Positions 54,718 to 63,381 of a DNA stretch of 63,966 nucleotides are shown here, piece after piece (the first letter of the stretch is position 1; each line of letters starts with the position of its first letter). The position numbers and the translations under genes were made by a program. The stretch is from assembly GCA_964563925.1 (NCBI GenBank), contig CAZLZD010000024.1, positions 1 through 63,966 on the forward strand. The letters run 5' to 3'. Under the pieces are notes generated by a model. The model had not been told where the DNA came from and ran no database searches. It saw only the letters and a program-made list of their open reading frames with translations. Source of the stretch: JAUILA01 sp964563925. GTDB taxonomy: Bacteria > Bacteroidota > Bacteroidia > Cytophagales > Cyclobacteriaceae.

Positions 54718-55835
54718 AGATCCTGCTGGCCCCCGATTCGTTCAAAGGAACCCTGGATGCACTATCTGCCGCCACGGCGCTATCGGATGGGTTACTATCT
54801 GTCCTTCCCGGGCTGAGCATTGACATCCAGCCACTGTCGGACGGAGGGGAGGGTTTTGTGAATTCATGCTGCGCCCAGGATTGTACAGGCGTATCGCTCA
54901 AGGTCAGTGGACCGCTGGGGGAAGAGGTAAATGCCTCTTATGGAATCAGGGGTCATGACGCGATCATTGAAATGGCAGCGGCGGCCGGAATTGAACTCCT
55001 CGAGCCCGGGCAATATGCACCTATGGAAGCTTCCACCTATGGGGTGGGGCAGATGATTTCTGATGCGGTTAAACGAAATGCCAGGCAAGTGTATGTCGGT
55101 CTCGGCGGAAGTGTTACGCATGATGCCGGCTTTGGAATGCTGCGGGCTGCCGGGGCCCGGTTTTATGGAGGAGAAGGAGAGGTAACGATTTTTAGACAAG
55201 TCGAAAACATTAAATCAATAGATTTAAGTAAGATATCTCAACTTATTAATAATGTTGATGTTATATGTGCTGCTGATGTTACAAATCCGCTACTGGGAGA
55301 CCACGGGGCAGCCCGGATTTATGCGAAGCAAAAGGGCGCAAGCCCCGAGGAGGTAAACAAGCTGGAGTCTTTGACGGAGATCTTTTCATCGGTAGTGGAG
55401 CAACACCTCGGGAGGGCTGTCCGCAGTCTGCCCGGGGCCGGAGCCGCCGGCGGAACGGCCTTTGCCCTTATGGCTTGCATGGGGGCGAAGATGGAGCCGG
55501 GGTTTGACGTGGTTTCGCGCCTTACCCGATTGGAAGAACGGGTCCGTGAATCATCCCTGGTGATTACCGGAGAGGGCTACCTGGATGCGCAGTCTTCCTT
55601 TGGGAAGGCGCCGGTCCGCCTTCTGCGCATGGCCCAGGATCACGGGATTCCTGTGGTTGGGGTGTTCGGTGGCAGGGGGGAGTCTGACGAAAATTTTGAC
55701 CGGATTTATTCTCTCACAGAACTGGCGGGTTCAACGTCCGATGCCATGATGCGTCCTGTAGAATTTCTCCGTATGGCCGCGGCGGACCTGGCACGGGCCA
55801 TCGCTTCCGGGACGGAATTTAAAAAACATGCCTGA
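54714..55835 (+). CDS. Glycerate kinase (GarK/GlxK type)
   Basis: A 373-residue glycerate kinase. I use ATG 54714, giving MKILLAPDSFKGTL, the conserved N terminus of the family; the frame is open further upstream but lacks family support. QPLSDGGEGF, GLGGSVTHDAGFGMLRAAG, ICAADVTNPLLGDHGAARIY, and LPGAGAAGGTAFAL are all family motifs. It makes 2- or 3-phosphoglycerate from D-glycerate. A stretch of about 100 bp (55186-55285) is far more A/T-rich than its surroundings although the protein reads normally through it. Glycerate may come from a glucosylglycerate-type solute. Confidence 0.92.
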   Translation: MKILLAPDSFKGTLDALSAATALSDGLLSVLPGLSIDIQPLSDGGEGFVNSCCAQDCTGVSLKVSGPLGEEVNASYGIRGHDAIIEMAAAAGIELLEPGQYAPMEASTYGVGQMISDAVKRNARQVYVGLGGSVTHDAGFGMLRAAGARFYGGEGEVTIFRQVENIKSIDLSKISQLINNVDVICAADVTNPLLGDHGAARIYAKQKGASPEEVNKLESLTEIFSSVVEQHLGRAVRSLPGAGAAGGTAFALMACMGAKMEPGFDVVSRLTRLEERVRESSLVITGEGYLDAQSSFGKAPVRLLRMAQDHGIPVVGVFGGRGESDENFDRIYSLTELAGSTSDAMMRPVEFLRMAAADLARAIASGTEFKKHA

Positions 55836-55895
55836 AATGGCATCAAATGGGATGTATTGATTAAATTACATTTCTCAATTGTTAAGCAAGCTGAC

Positions 55896-57848
55896 ATGAC
55901 CAAGAAAAAGAAGGAAACCGCTTCAAGCTCAAAGGAAACTGATGTTGATTTTTATTCGAGATGGACTGATTTTGATGTCCATCTTTTTAAATCCGGTAAG
56001 CACTATCGCCTCCATGACAAGATGGGTGCGCATGCGGCCGAGGTCAAGGGTGAAAAGGGTTTTTATTTTTCAGTGTGGGCACCCTCGGCAAAAAGTGTAG
56101 GGGTTATAGGAAACTTCAACGGCTGGCAACGGGACGGCCATATGCTCAGCGTGCGCTGGGACGGGTCAGGGATATGGGAAGGCTTTTTTCCTCATATCGG
56201 CCATGGTGAAGTCTACAAATTTTCTATTGAATCTGAGCATGGTGATATGCTTGAAAAAGGCGATCCATTTGCGAAATACTGGGAGGAGCCCCCGAAAACG
56301 GCTTCCATTACCTGGGATCCGGATTATGAGTGGAAAGATAAGAAATGGATGGAAAACCGGAAGAAAAATGCAGAAAAGCCAAAGCCCTATTCCGTATATG
56401 AGGTGCACTTCGGATCCTGGAAACGTAGTCCGGAGGAAGACAATCGCTCCCTGACTTACCGGGAAATGGCCGAGGAGCTGGTGCGGTATGTAAAACGAAT
56501 GGAATTTACGCATGTTGAATTCATGCCGCTGATGGAGCATCCTTTTTACGGATCATGGGGTTATCAGATAACAGGATATTTTGCGCCAACCAGCCGGTAT
56601 GGTTCGCCTCAGGATTTCAAGTATATGATTGATGCCCTGCATGAAGCGGGGATTGGTGTGATCCTCGATTGGGTCCCTTCGCATTTTCCGAATGATGCCC
56701 ATGGTCTGTATAAATTTGACGGGAGCCACCTGTATGAGCATGCCGACCCGCGGAAGGGCTTCCATCCCGACTGGAAAAGTGCCATCTTCAATTACGGACG
56801 ATTTGAGGTGCGCAGTTTTCTGATAAGTAATGCGCTTTACTGGCTCGAGGAATATCACATTGACGGATTACGCGTGGATGCCGTCGCATCCATGCTGTAT
56901 CTTGATTATTCACGCAAGGCGGGAGAATGGCTTCCCAATGAATATGGCGGAAACGAAAACATTGAGGCGATTTCCTTTTTGAAGGAGATGAACGAAGTGG
57001 TGTATTCAGAACACCCGGACATTATTACGATTGCGGAAGAATCGACTTCATGGACCGGGGTTTCACGTCCTACCTACCTTGGCGGATTGGGCTTTGGTCA
57101 GAAATGGATGATGGGCTGGATGCACGATACGCTTGAGTACTTTCAGAAAGATCCGGTCTATCGTCAGTATCATCAGAATGAAATCACCTTTAGTATCATG
57201 TATGCGTTCACGGAGAATTTTATGCTGCCCTTGTCGCATGATGAGGTCGTCCACGGGAAAGGCTCACTGATAAGCCGTATGCCAGGGGATGAGTGGCAGC
57301 AATTTGCGAATCTCCGGCTCATGTATGGATATATGTTTGCTCATCCGGGTACCAACTTATTGTTCATGGGAGCAGATATTGCTCAGCGGGGTGAATGGAA
57401 CCATGAGACCAGTCTTGACTGGCATGTGCTTAACCAGGGGCTGCACCAGGGTGTTCAGAGCCTGATACGGGACCTTAACCGCGTATACAAGGCCAACCCG
57501 GCCCTCTATGAGAAACAGTTTGATGTGTCGGGATTCCGATGGATAGATTACAGTGATAATGTGAACAGTGTAATGGCATTTGCCCGCATGGGCAAGTCAG
57601 CCGACGACCTGATCGTGGTGGTTTGCAATTTCACGCCCGTACCCAATTATAATTACCGGGTGGGTGTGCCCAGGGGTGGTGACTACAAGGAAATACTAAA
57701 TACCGACGATAAAAAATACAGCGGTACCGGTCTGATGAACGGCCGGGTAACCAGTTCGGCCACAAAATATCATGGACTGGATCATTCTATTGTACTGAAG
57801 TTACCCCCGCTTGGGATCACCCTGATGCGATACGTACCTGAAGACTGA
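55896..57848 (+). CDS. glgB: 1,4-alpha-glucan branching enzyme (GH13_9)
   Basis: A 650-residue branching enzyme that moves alpha-1,4 chains to alpha-1,6 positions. Start ATG 55896 (MTKKKKET); an upstream TTG is unlikely. After a Lys/Ser-rich head comes a CBM48 domain (about 55-150, FSVWAPSAKSVGVIGNFNGW), then the barrel with YEVHFGSWKR, nucleophile Asp328 (GLRVDAVASM), acid Glu381 or Glu382 (IAEESTSW) and Asp449 (LSHDEVVHGKGSL), and a C-terminal beta domain. Complete and typical in motif set. No glgA or glgC is in the window; amylosucrase at 40782 could supply the linear glucan. Confidence 0.94.
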   Translation: MTKKKKETASSSKETDVDFYSRWTDFDVHLFKSGKHYRLHDKMGAHAAEVKGEKGFYFSVWAPSAKSVGVIGNFNGWQRDGHMLSVRWDGSGIWEGFFPHIGHGEVYKFSIESEHGDMLEKGDPFAKYWEEPPKTASITWDPDYEWKDKKWMENRKKNAEKPKPYSVYEVHFGSWKRSPEEDNRSLTYREMAEELVRYVKRMEFTHVEFMPLMEHPFYGSWGYQITGYFAPTSRYGSPQDFKYMIDALHEAGIGVILDWVPSHFPNDAHGLYKFDGSHLYEHADPRKGFHPDWKSAIFNYGRFEVRSFLISNALYWLEEYHIDGLRVDAVASMLYLDYSRKAGEWLPNEYGGNENIEAISFLKEMNEVVYSEHPDIITIAEESTSWTGVSRPTYLGGLGFGQKWMMGWMHDTLEYFQKDPVYRQYHQNEITFSIMYAFTENFMLPLSHDEVVHGKGSLISRMPGDEWQQFANLRLMYGYMFAHPGTNLLFMGADIAQRGEWNHETSLDWHVLNQGLHQGVQSLIRDLNRVYKANPALYEKQFDVSGFRWIDYSDNVNSVMAFARMGKSADDLIVVVCNFTPVPNYNYRVGVPRGGDYKEILNTDDKKYSGTGLMNGRVTSSATKYHGLDHSIVLKLPPLGITLMRYVPED

Positions 57849-57926
57849 ATATTTTTGGACATCGCATTCCAATCTTCCCCCATTTTACAGTAACATTGTC
57901 GGTTTGTGGATAATTAGTATCAACCT

Positions 57927-60314
57927 ATGCAAAAATATATCTGTATCCATGGTCATTTTTATCAGCCTCCGCGGGAGAATGCCTGGCTTGAGACCGTAGA
58001 GTTACAGGACTCTGCCTACCCCTTTCATGACTGGAATGAGCGGATTACCGCCGAATGCTACGGACCAAATACAGCCTCACGCATCCTGGACAAGGAAGGA
58101 GTGATCAAGAAGATCATAAATAATTATTCCCGGATGAGCTTCAACTTTGGCCCGACCCTGTTGTCATGGCTTGAAAACCATGCGGCAGATGTTTATCAGG
58201 CTATCCTTGATGCTGATAAACAAAGTTTGGAGCGTTTTTCCGGACACGGTTCTGCGGTGGCGCAGGTCTATAACCATATCATCATGCCCCTGGCCAACCG
58301 CCGGGATAAGGACACCCAGGTGAAATGGGGTATCCGGGATTTTGAGTCCCGGTTCAACCGGATGCCCGAAGGGATGTGGCTGGCCGAGACGGCAGTGGAT
58401 ACTGAATCCCTTGAAGTTCTGGCCGAAAATGGTATCCGGTATACCATCCTGGCTCCCCGGCAGGCGAAGTCTGTCCGGAAAATCGGCACGAAGGAATGGT
58501 CTGAAGTCGGGCATGATACCGTGGATACACGTGTTCCTTATATCTGCCATTTACCCTCCGGCAAGTCCATTTACCTGTTTTTTTATGACGGACACCTTTC
58601 GCAGTCAGTCGCCTTTAACGGGCTGTTAAATAACGGACAGGAGTTTGCCAGGAGTCTTTTATCGGGCTTTTCTTCCGAACGGGGAACCGAACTGGTAAAC
58701 ATTGCCACGGATGGGGAGAGCTACGGGCACCATCATCGCCACGGAGACATGGCCCTGGCCTTTTGCCTTGATTTTATTGAAAACCATAAAGACGCCAGCC
58801 TGACCAACTACGGAGAATACCTGGAAAAGGTAGCCCCTGAAATGGAGGCTCGTATCCAGGAGGAGAGTTCATGGAGCTGCGTACATGGCGTCGGGCGATG
58901 GAAGGAAGATTGTGGCTGTCATACCGGCGGGTATCCCGACTGGAATCAGAAATGGCGAGGTCCGCTCAGGGAATCACTCAACTGGCTACGGGACGAATGC
59001 ATAAAAGTCTATGAAAAGGAAGCCGGTGCGATCATGACCAACCCATGGGAGGCACGTGATGAGTACATCGGGCTGATCCTGAACCGGCGGGCCGGACAGG
59101 AGGAATTTCTTAAAAAGTATGGGATAAAGCGGTCACATCGTACCAAGGCGCTTCGGTTGCTGGAGATGCAGCGCCATTCGTTGCTGATGTTTACCAGCTG
59201 CGGATGGTTTTTTGATGAGATTTCAGGAATTGAAACCATCCAGATATTACAATATGCCTGCCGGGCGATTCAGCTGGCCGAACAGGAGAGCGATGCGGTG
59301 CTTGAGAGTGAGTTTGTCAGGCGTCTGTCTAAAGCAAAAAGTAACCTGAAAAAGTATAATTCCGCTGCCGATATCTATCAGTCGGTCATTGTACCCACCC
59401 GGCTTACCCTGGAACGTGTTGGAATACACTATGCGGTGGCCAGTATTTTTGAAGATCAGCCTGAAAGCCTGCCTGTATTCAATTACAGTGCGAAGAGCAG
59501 TTTCTTCGAACGGCGTGAGGCGGGTGCCCACCGGCTTGCCATCGGGTCTACCGAGGTGAAATCCAAAGTGACCTTTTCAGAAAAGCGGTTCAAGTTTGCC
59601 GTGCTTTACCTCGGTCAGCAAAATATCATTGGTAATATCTCACTGGACATGACCGATGAAGTATTTGATGATATGTACTCCCGGCTCGTGGAGGCATTTG
59701 AATTAAGCAACCTGGGTGAAATGATTGGCATTCTCCAGCGATACTTCGGGCCTGCTAAATACAACCTCTGGTACCTGTTTAAGGATGAGAAAAGGAAAGT
59801 GCTGAATATGATCATGGAGAATAGCCTTTCGCAGGTGGAGAATTCATTCAGGCGCATTTACAACCGTGACTACCAGCTAATCAATTCCCTGAAAAATGAC
59901 AATGTGCCAATTCCTTCGGCCTATACCACCACCCTTCAGTATGTGGTTAACGCAGATCTGAGGAATGCCCTGAATGATAAGGTTATTGACCTGGACGAGC
60001 TGGAACGGATTGCTGATGAGCTCGAAAAATGGAACCTGACGATAGATGATTCACTTTCCCTGGAGAAGTATGCCACCGATGCCATCTACGCTGCCCTTAA
60101 ACGCGTGCGCAAACATCCGACCGATATCGACCGGCTCAAACGGCTGAACCAGTTCTTTAATTACCTGGAGCGGATGCAGCTCAAGCCCGAAATGTATCAG
60201 AGTCAGAATTTTTATTTCGAGATTTACAACGATGAATCGCTGATCGGTCAGGTTTCCGATGAATGGAGAGAACAGTTCAACCGCCTGGGCGGCCGCCTGG
60301 GTATTCTCGTGTGA
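57927..60314 (+). CDS. GH57-family protein with DUF3536 domain
   Basis: A 795-residue protein of the alpha-amylase/alpha-mannosidase (GH57) type: HGHFYQPPRENAWLETVELQ at the N terminus, ECYGPNTASRILD, FNFGPTLLSWLE, GHGSAVAQVYNHIIMPLANR, GMWLAETAVDTESLEVLAE (the Glu of WLAET is the family catalytic candidate) and TDGESYGHHHRHGDMA. The C-terminal DUF3536 region is helical (about 400-795). Bacterial members are mostly annotated by homology and poorly characterised; glucan trimming or transfer is the likely theme. It follows glgB by 78 bp and meets the small minus-strand gene tail to tail with no gap. Confidence 0.88.
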   Translation: MQKYICIHGHFYQPPRENAWLETVELQDSAYPFHDWNERITAECYGPNTASRILDKEGVIKKIINNYSRMSFNFGPTLLSWLENHAADVYQAILDADKQSLERFSGHGSAVAQVYNHIIMPLANRRDKDTQVKWGIRDFESRFNRMPEGMWLAETAVDTESLEVLAENGIRYTILAPRQAKSVRKIGTKEWSEVGHDTVDTRVPYICHLPSGKSIYLFFYDGHLSQSVAFNGLLNNGQEFARSLLSGFSSERGTELVNIATDGESYGHHHRHGDMALAFCLDFIENHKDASLTNYGEYLEKVAPEMEARIQEESSWSCVHGVGRWKEDCGCHTGGYPDWNQKWRGPLRESLNWLRDECIKVYEKEAGAIMTNPWEARDEYIGLILNRRAGQEEFLKKYGIKRSHRTKALRLLEMQRHSLLMFTSCGWFFDEISGIETIQILQYACRAIQLAEQESDAVLESEFVRRLSKAKSNLKKYNSAADIYQSVIVPTRLTLERVGIHYAVASIFEDQPESLPVFNYSAKSSFFERREAGAHRLAIGSTEVKSKVTFSEKRFKFAVLYLGQQNIIGNISLDMTDEVFDDMYSRLVEAFELSNLGEMIGILQRYFGPAKYNLWYLFKDEKRKVLNMIMENSLSQVENSFRRIYNRDYQLINSLKNDNVPIPSAYTTTLQYVVNADLRNALNDKVIDLDELERIADELEKWNLTIDDSLSLEKYATDAIYAALKRVRKHPTDIDRLKRLNQFFNYLERMQLKPEMYQSQNFYFEIYNDESLIGQVSDEWREQFNRLGGRLGILV

Positions 60315-60587
60315 TCAGGAGGTCTCCGATAACCCGATCATCCTGCTGGCAGTACGGCGAAAGTACGCGGTAAATGCCAAATGAATCTGTTCGTCATCCA
60401 TAAGGCCATTCTTCTTGGCGATCTGGAGCTTCCTCCATTCTTCCAGGATATCCTGAACGGAAGATTCGAGCAGTTCCGAATTGCCAAGCGGCTTCAGCCT
60501 GGTAAAAAATTCTTCGTACTTCTGCTGGCTGAGAAGACCGGCAAGCTCTTCCTTTTTACCGGCAGTCAGGAGATTTTCTGTATTCAT
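60315..60587 (-). CDS. Small helical protein of unknown function
   Basis: A short acidic, all-helical protein: ATG 60587 gives 90 residues (MNTENLLTAGKKEELAGLL...), an upstream ATG at 60614 gives 99. No membrane segment or signal. Segments YEEFFTRLKPLGNSELLE, VQDILEEWRKLQIAK and DEQIHLAFTAYFRRTASRM look like stacked helices. I recognise no family. Its stop codon abuts the GH57 stop at 60314, and it runs divergently from metH. Confidence 0.55.
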   Translation of the reverse strand: MNTENLLTAGKKEELAGLLSQQKYEEFFTRLKPLGNSELLESSVQDILEEWRKLQIAKKNGLMDDEQIHLAFTAYFRRTASRMIGLSETS

Positions 60588-60678
60588 AGTCGGATAAAGG
60601 TTTAAATCATTCAAATTTGCAAAAAATTAGAGGTTCAGTCTTGATAAATCCGAGCCTCCCTTGTTAATTCACCGTCTT

Positions 60679-63360
60679 ATGCCAGAAAAGGACTCATATT
60701 TAAGGCTTTCCGGCCTGGAACCGGTTATTATCACACCCGATTCTAATTTTATTAATATCGGTGAACGCACAAATGTCACCGGCTCACGTAAATTTCTTCG
60801 CCTGATTCAGGCAGAAAAATATGAAGAAGCACTGGAAGTAGCCAGGGACCAGGTGGAGGGAGGTGCCCAGATCATTGATGTGAACATGGATGAGGGCATG
60901 CTCGACGGGGAAAAAGCGATGGTCACTTTTCTGAATCTTATGGCTTCAGAGCCCGATATTGCCCGCGTGCCTGTAATGATTGATTCCTCCAAATGGCACA
61001 TTATCGAAGCCGGGTTGAAATGCATGCAGGGCAAAGGGGTGGTAAACAGCATCAGCCTGAAGGAGGGTGAGGATGAATTTATCCGGCAGGCCCGTATCAT
61101 CCACCGCTACGGGGCAGCAACGGTCGTGATGGCCTTTGATGAAAACGGACAGGCCGACACCTATGACAGGCGCATAGAGATATGTGAACGATCTTATCGC
61201 CTTCTCACTGAAAAGGTTGGTTTTCCACCGCAGGATATAATCTTTGATCCTAATATTTTTCCCGTGGCTACGGGTATGGAAGAACATCGCAGGAATGCCA
61301 TTGACTTTTTCAGGGCCGCACAATGGATACGTGAAAATCTCCCCGGTTCCCAGGTCAGCGGTGGCGTGAGTAATGTGTCTTTCTCCTTCCGGGGCAATAA
61401 TAAAGTCAGGGAGGCGATGCATTCGGCCTTTCTTTACCACGCCATTCAGCATGGCATGAATATGGGGATCGTGAACCCAACCATGCTGGAGGTTTACGAC
61501 GAAATTCCCGGAGAATTACTGGGTTATGTGGAAGATGTACTGCTCGACCGGCGCGATGATGCCACTGAAAGGCTGCTTGAGTACGCCGAACAGGTTAAAG
61601 GGGATACCAAAAAAAAGGAGAAAGATCTTACCTGGAGGGAACAACCCGTGGAGGCAAGGCTTTCCCATGCCCTGGTAAAAGGAATTATCGAGTTTATTGA
61701 GGAAGATACCGAGGAGGCCCGGCAGAAGTACGGGAGTCCGCTCGAGGTCATAGAAGGCCCGTTGATGAGCGGGATGAACACAGTGGGCGATCTTTTTGGT
61801 TCAGGAAAGATGTTTCTTCCCCAGGTGGTGAAGAGCGCACGGGTCATGAAAAAATCGGTGGCATACCTTGAGCCCTACATGGAAGAGGAAAAGCGGCGTA
61901 ACAAGAATACCGAGTCAGCTGCCAAAATTTTGCTGGCCACCGTCAAGGGCGATGTGCACGACATTGGGAAAAATATAGTAGGGGTCGTTCTTGCCTGTAA
62001 CAGCTATGAAATCATTGATCTGGGCGTTATGGTTCCGGCAGAAAAGATCCTGGCAAAGGCCAGGGAAGAGAATGTAGCCATCATCGGCCTGAGCGGACTC
62101 ATTACCCCGTCACTGGATGAAATGGTCCATGTGGCGCGTGAAATGCAGCGGGAAGGCATGAATATTCCCCTGCTCATCGGCGGGGCCACCACTTCCCGGA
62201 TCCATACTGCCGTGAAGATAGATCCGGTGTATGACGGCCCGGTGGTCCATGTGCTGGATGCGTCCCGAAGTGTACCGGTAGCCGGGGCGGTGATCGGAAA
62301 AGATTCCCGGGAAAAATTCAGCCGGGAGACCAGCGAAGAATATCAGAAGCTTCGCGAGGGGCACGCCACACGTCAAAGTGAAAAGAAGCTGGTTGATATT
62401 GCCACGGCCCGGAAAAACCGGATTAAGATTGACTGGGATGCGTATACACCTCCGGTGCCTCAAAAACCCGGGGTGCATGTACTTCCGCACTTCCCGCTTG
62501 AAACGCTCAGGGAGTATATCGACTGGACCCCGTTCTTTCAGACCTGGATGCTCAAGGGAAAATTCCCTGCCATTCTGGAACATGAGCTCATTGGAAAGGA
62601 AGCAACCAAATTATACAGGGATGCCAACCGTATGCTGGACAGGATCATTGAAGAAAACCTCCTCACTGCGCACGGGGTGCTTGGGATCTTTGAAGCGAAT
62701 GCCACCGGCGATGATGTCCGCATCCGGTACGGGCATCAGCAGGAGGGAGTCATTCATTTCCTGCGTCAGCAGGGCCGGAAAGGGTCCGGCATTCCTAACC
62801 TGAGCCTCGCCGATTTTGTGGCCCCGGAAGACAGCGGTAAAAAGGATTATATTGGAGGATTTGCCGTTACCGCGGGAATTGGTATAGAAAAGATCCTTGA
62901 AGAATATGAGGCAGCACATGATGATTACAGCCAGATCATGGTGAAGGCATTGGCCGACAGGCTCGCCGAAGCATTTGCGGAATGTCTTCACCAACGGGTA
63001 CGGCAGGAATTCTGGGGATACGCCCCTGATGAGACATTCTCCAATGAAGAGCTGATCAGGGAGAAATATCAGGGGATCAGGCCGGCCCCGGGGTACCCCG
63101 CCTGTCCGGACCATACAGAGAAACCGTTTTTATTTGAAATCCTGGATGCGACGTCTGCCACGGACATCTCGCTGACCGAGTCTTTTGCCATGTATCCGGC
63201 GGCAAGTGTGAGCGGATATTACCTTTCACATCCGCAGGCCAGGTATTTTGGCCTGGGTAAAATTGCCCGGGATCAGGTCGGGGATTATGCCCGAAGAAAA
63301 GGGTGTCCTGTGAAGGAAATGGAAAAATGGCTGGCACCAAATCTTTCCTATGACCTATAA
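60679..63360 (+). CDS. metH: Methionine synthase lacking the homocysteine domain
   Basis: An 893-residue cobalamin-dependent methionine synthase starting at ATG 60679. It begins with the methyltetrahydrofolate-binding domain (ITPDSNFINIGERTNVTGSR, about 20-280), then the B12-binding cap (about 310-405), the Rossmann B12 domain with lower ligand His427 (DVHDIGKNIVGVV), and the AdoMet-activation domain (about 560-893, ADRLAEAFAECLHQ, GYPACPDHTEK). The N-terminal homocysteine methyltransferase domain (~325 residues) of E. coli MetH is absent. In many Bacteroidota it is a separate protein; no such gene lies in this window. Followed by metF. Confidence 0.95.
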   Translation: MPEKDSYLRLSGLEPVIITPDSNFINIGERTNVTGSRKFLRLIQAEKYEEALEVARDQVEGGAQIIDVNMDEGMLDGEKAMVTFLNLMASEPDIARVPVMIDSSKWHIIEAGLKCMQGKGVVNSISLKEGEDEFIRQARIIHRYGAATVVMAFDENGQADTYDRRIEICERSYRLLTEKVGFPPQDIIFDPNIFPVATGMEEHRRNAIDFFRAAQWIRENLPGSQVSGGVSNVSFSFRGNNKVREAMHSAFLYHAIQHGMNMGIVNPTMLEVYDEIPGELLGYVEDVLLDRRDDATERLLEYAEQVKGDTKKKEKDLTWREQPVEARLSHALVKGIIEFIEEDTEEARQKYGSPLEVIEGPLMSGMNTVGDLFGSGKMFLPQVVKSARVMKKSVAYLEPYMEEEKRRNKNTESAAKILLATVKGDVHDIGKNIVGVVLACNSYEIIDLGVMVPAEKILAKAREENVAIIGLSGLITPSLDEMVHVAREMQREGMNIPLLIGGATTSRIHTAVKIDPVYDGPVVHVLDASRSVPVAGAVIGKDSREKFSRETSEEYQKLREGHATRQSEKKLVDIATARKNRIKIDWDAYTPPVPQKPGVHVLPHFPLETLREYIDWTPFFQTWMLKGKFPAILEHELIGKEATKLYRDANRMLDRIIEENLLTAHGVLGIFEANATGDDVRIRYGHQQEGVIHFLRQQGRKGSGIPNLSLADFVAPEDSGKKDYIGGFAVTAGIGIEKILEEYEAAHDDYSQIMVKALADRLAEAFAECLHQRVRQEFWGYAPDETFSNEELIREKYQGIRPAPGYPACPDHTEKPFLFEILDATSATDISLTESFAMYPAASVSGYYLSHPQARYFGLGKIARDQVGDYARRKGCPVKEMEKWLAPNLSYDL

Positions 63361-63381
63361 TCATTCTATTTTTACGCCTCT

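Noticed and set aside
60588..60678. Cobalamin riboswitch upstream of metH
   Set aside because: Only about 90 bases lie between the small minus-strand gene and metH, too short for the element, and no B12-box-like sequence is visible.
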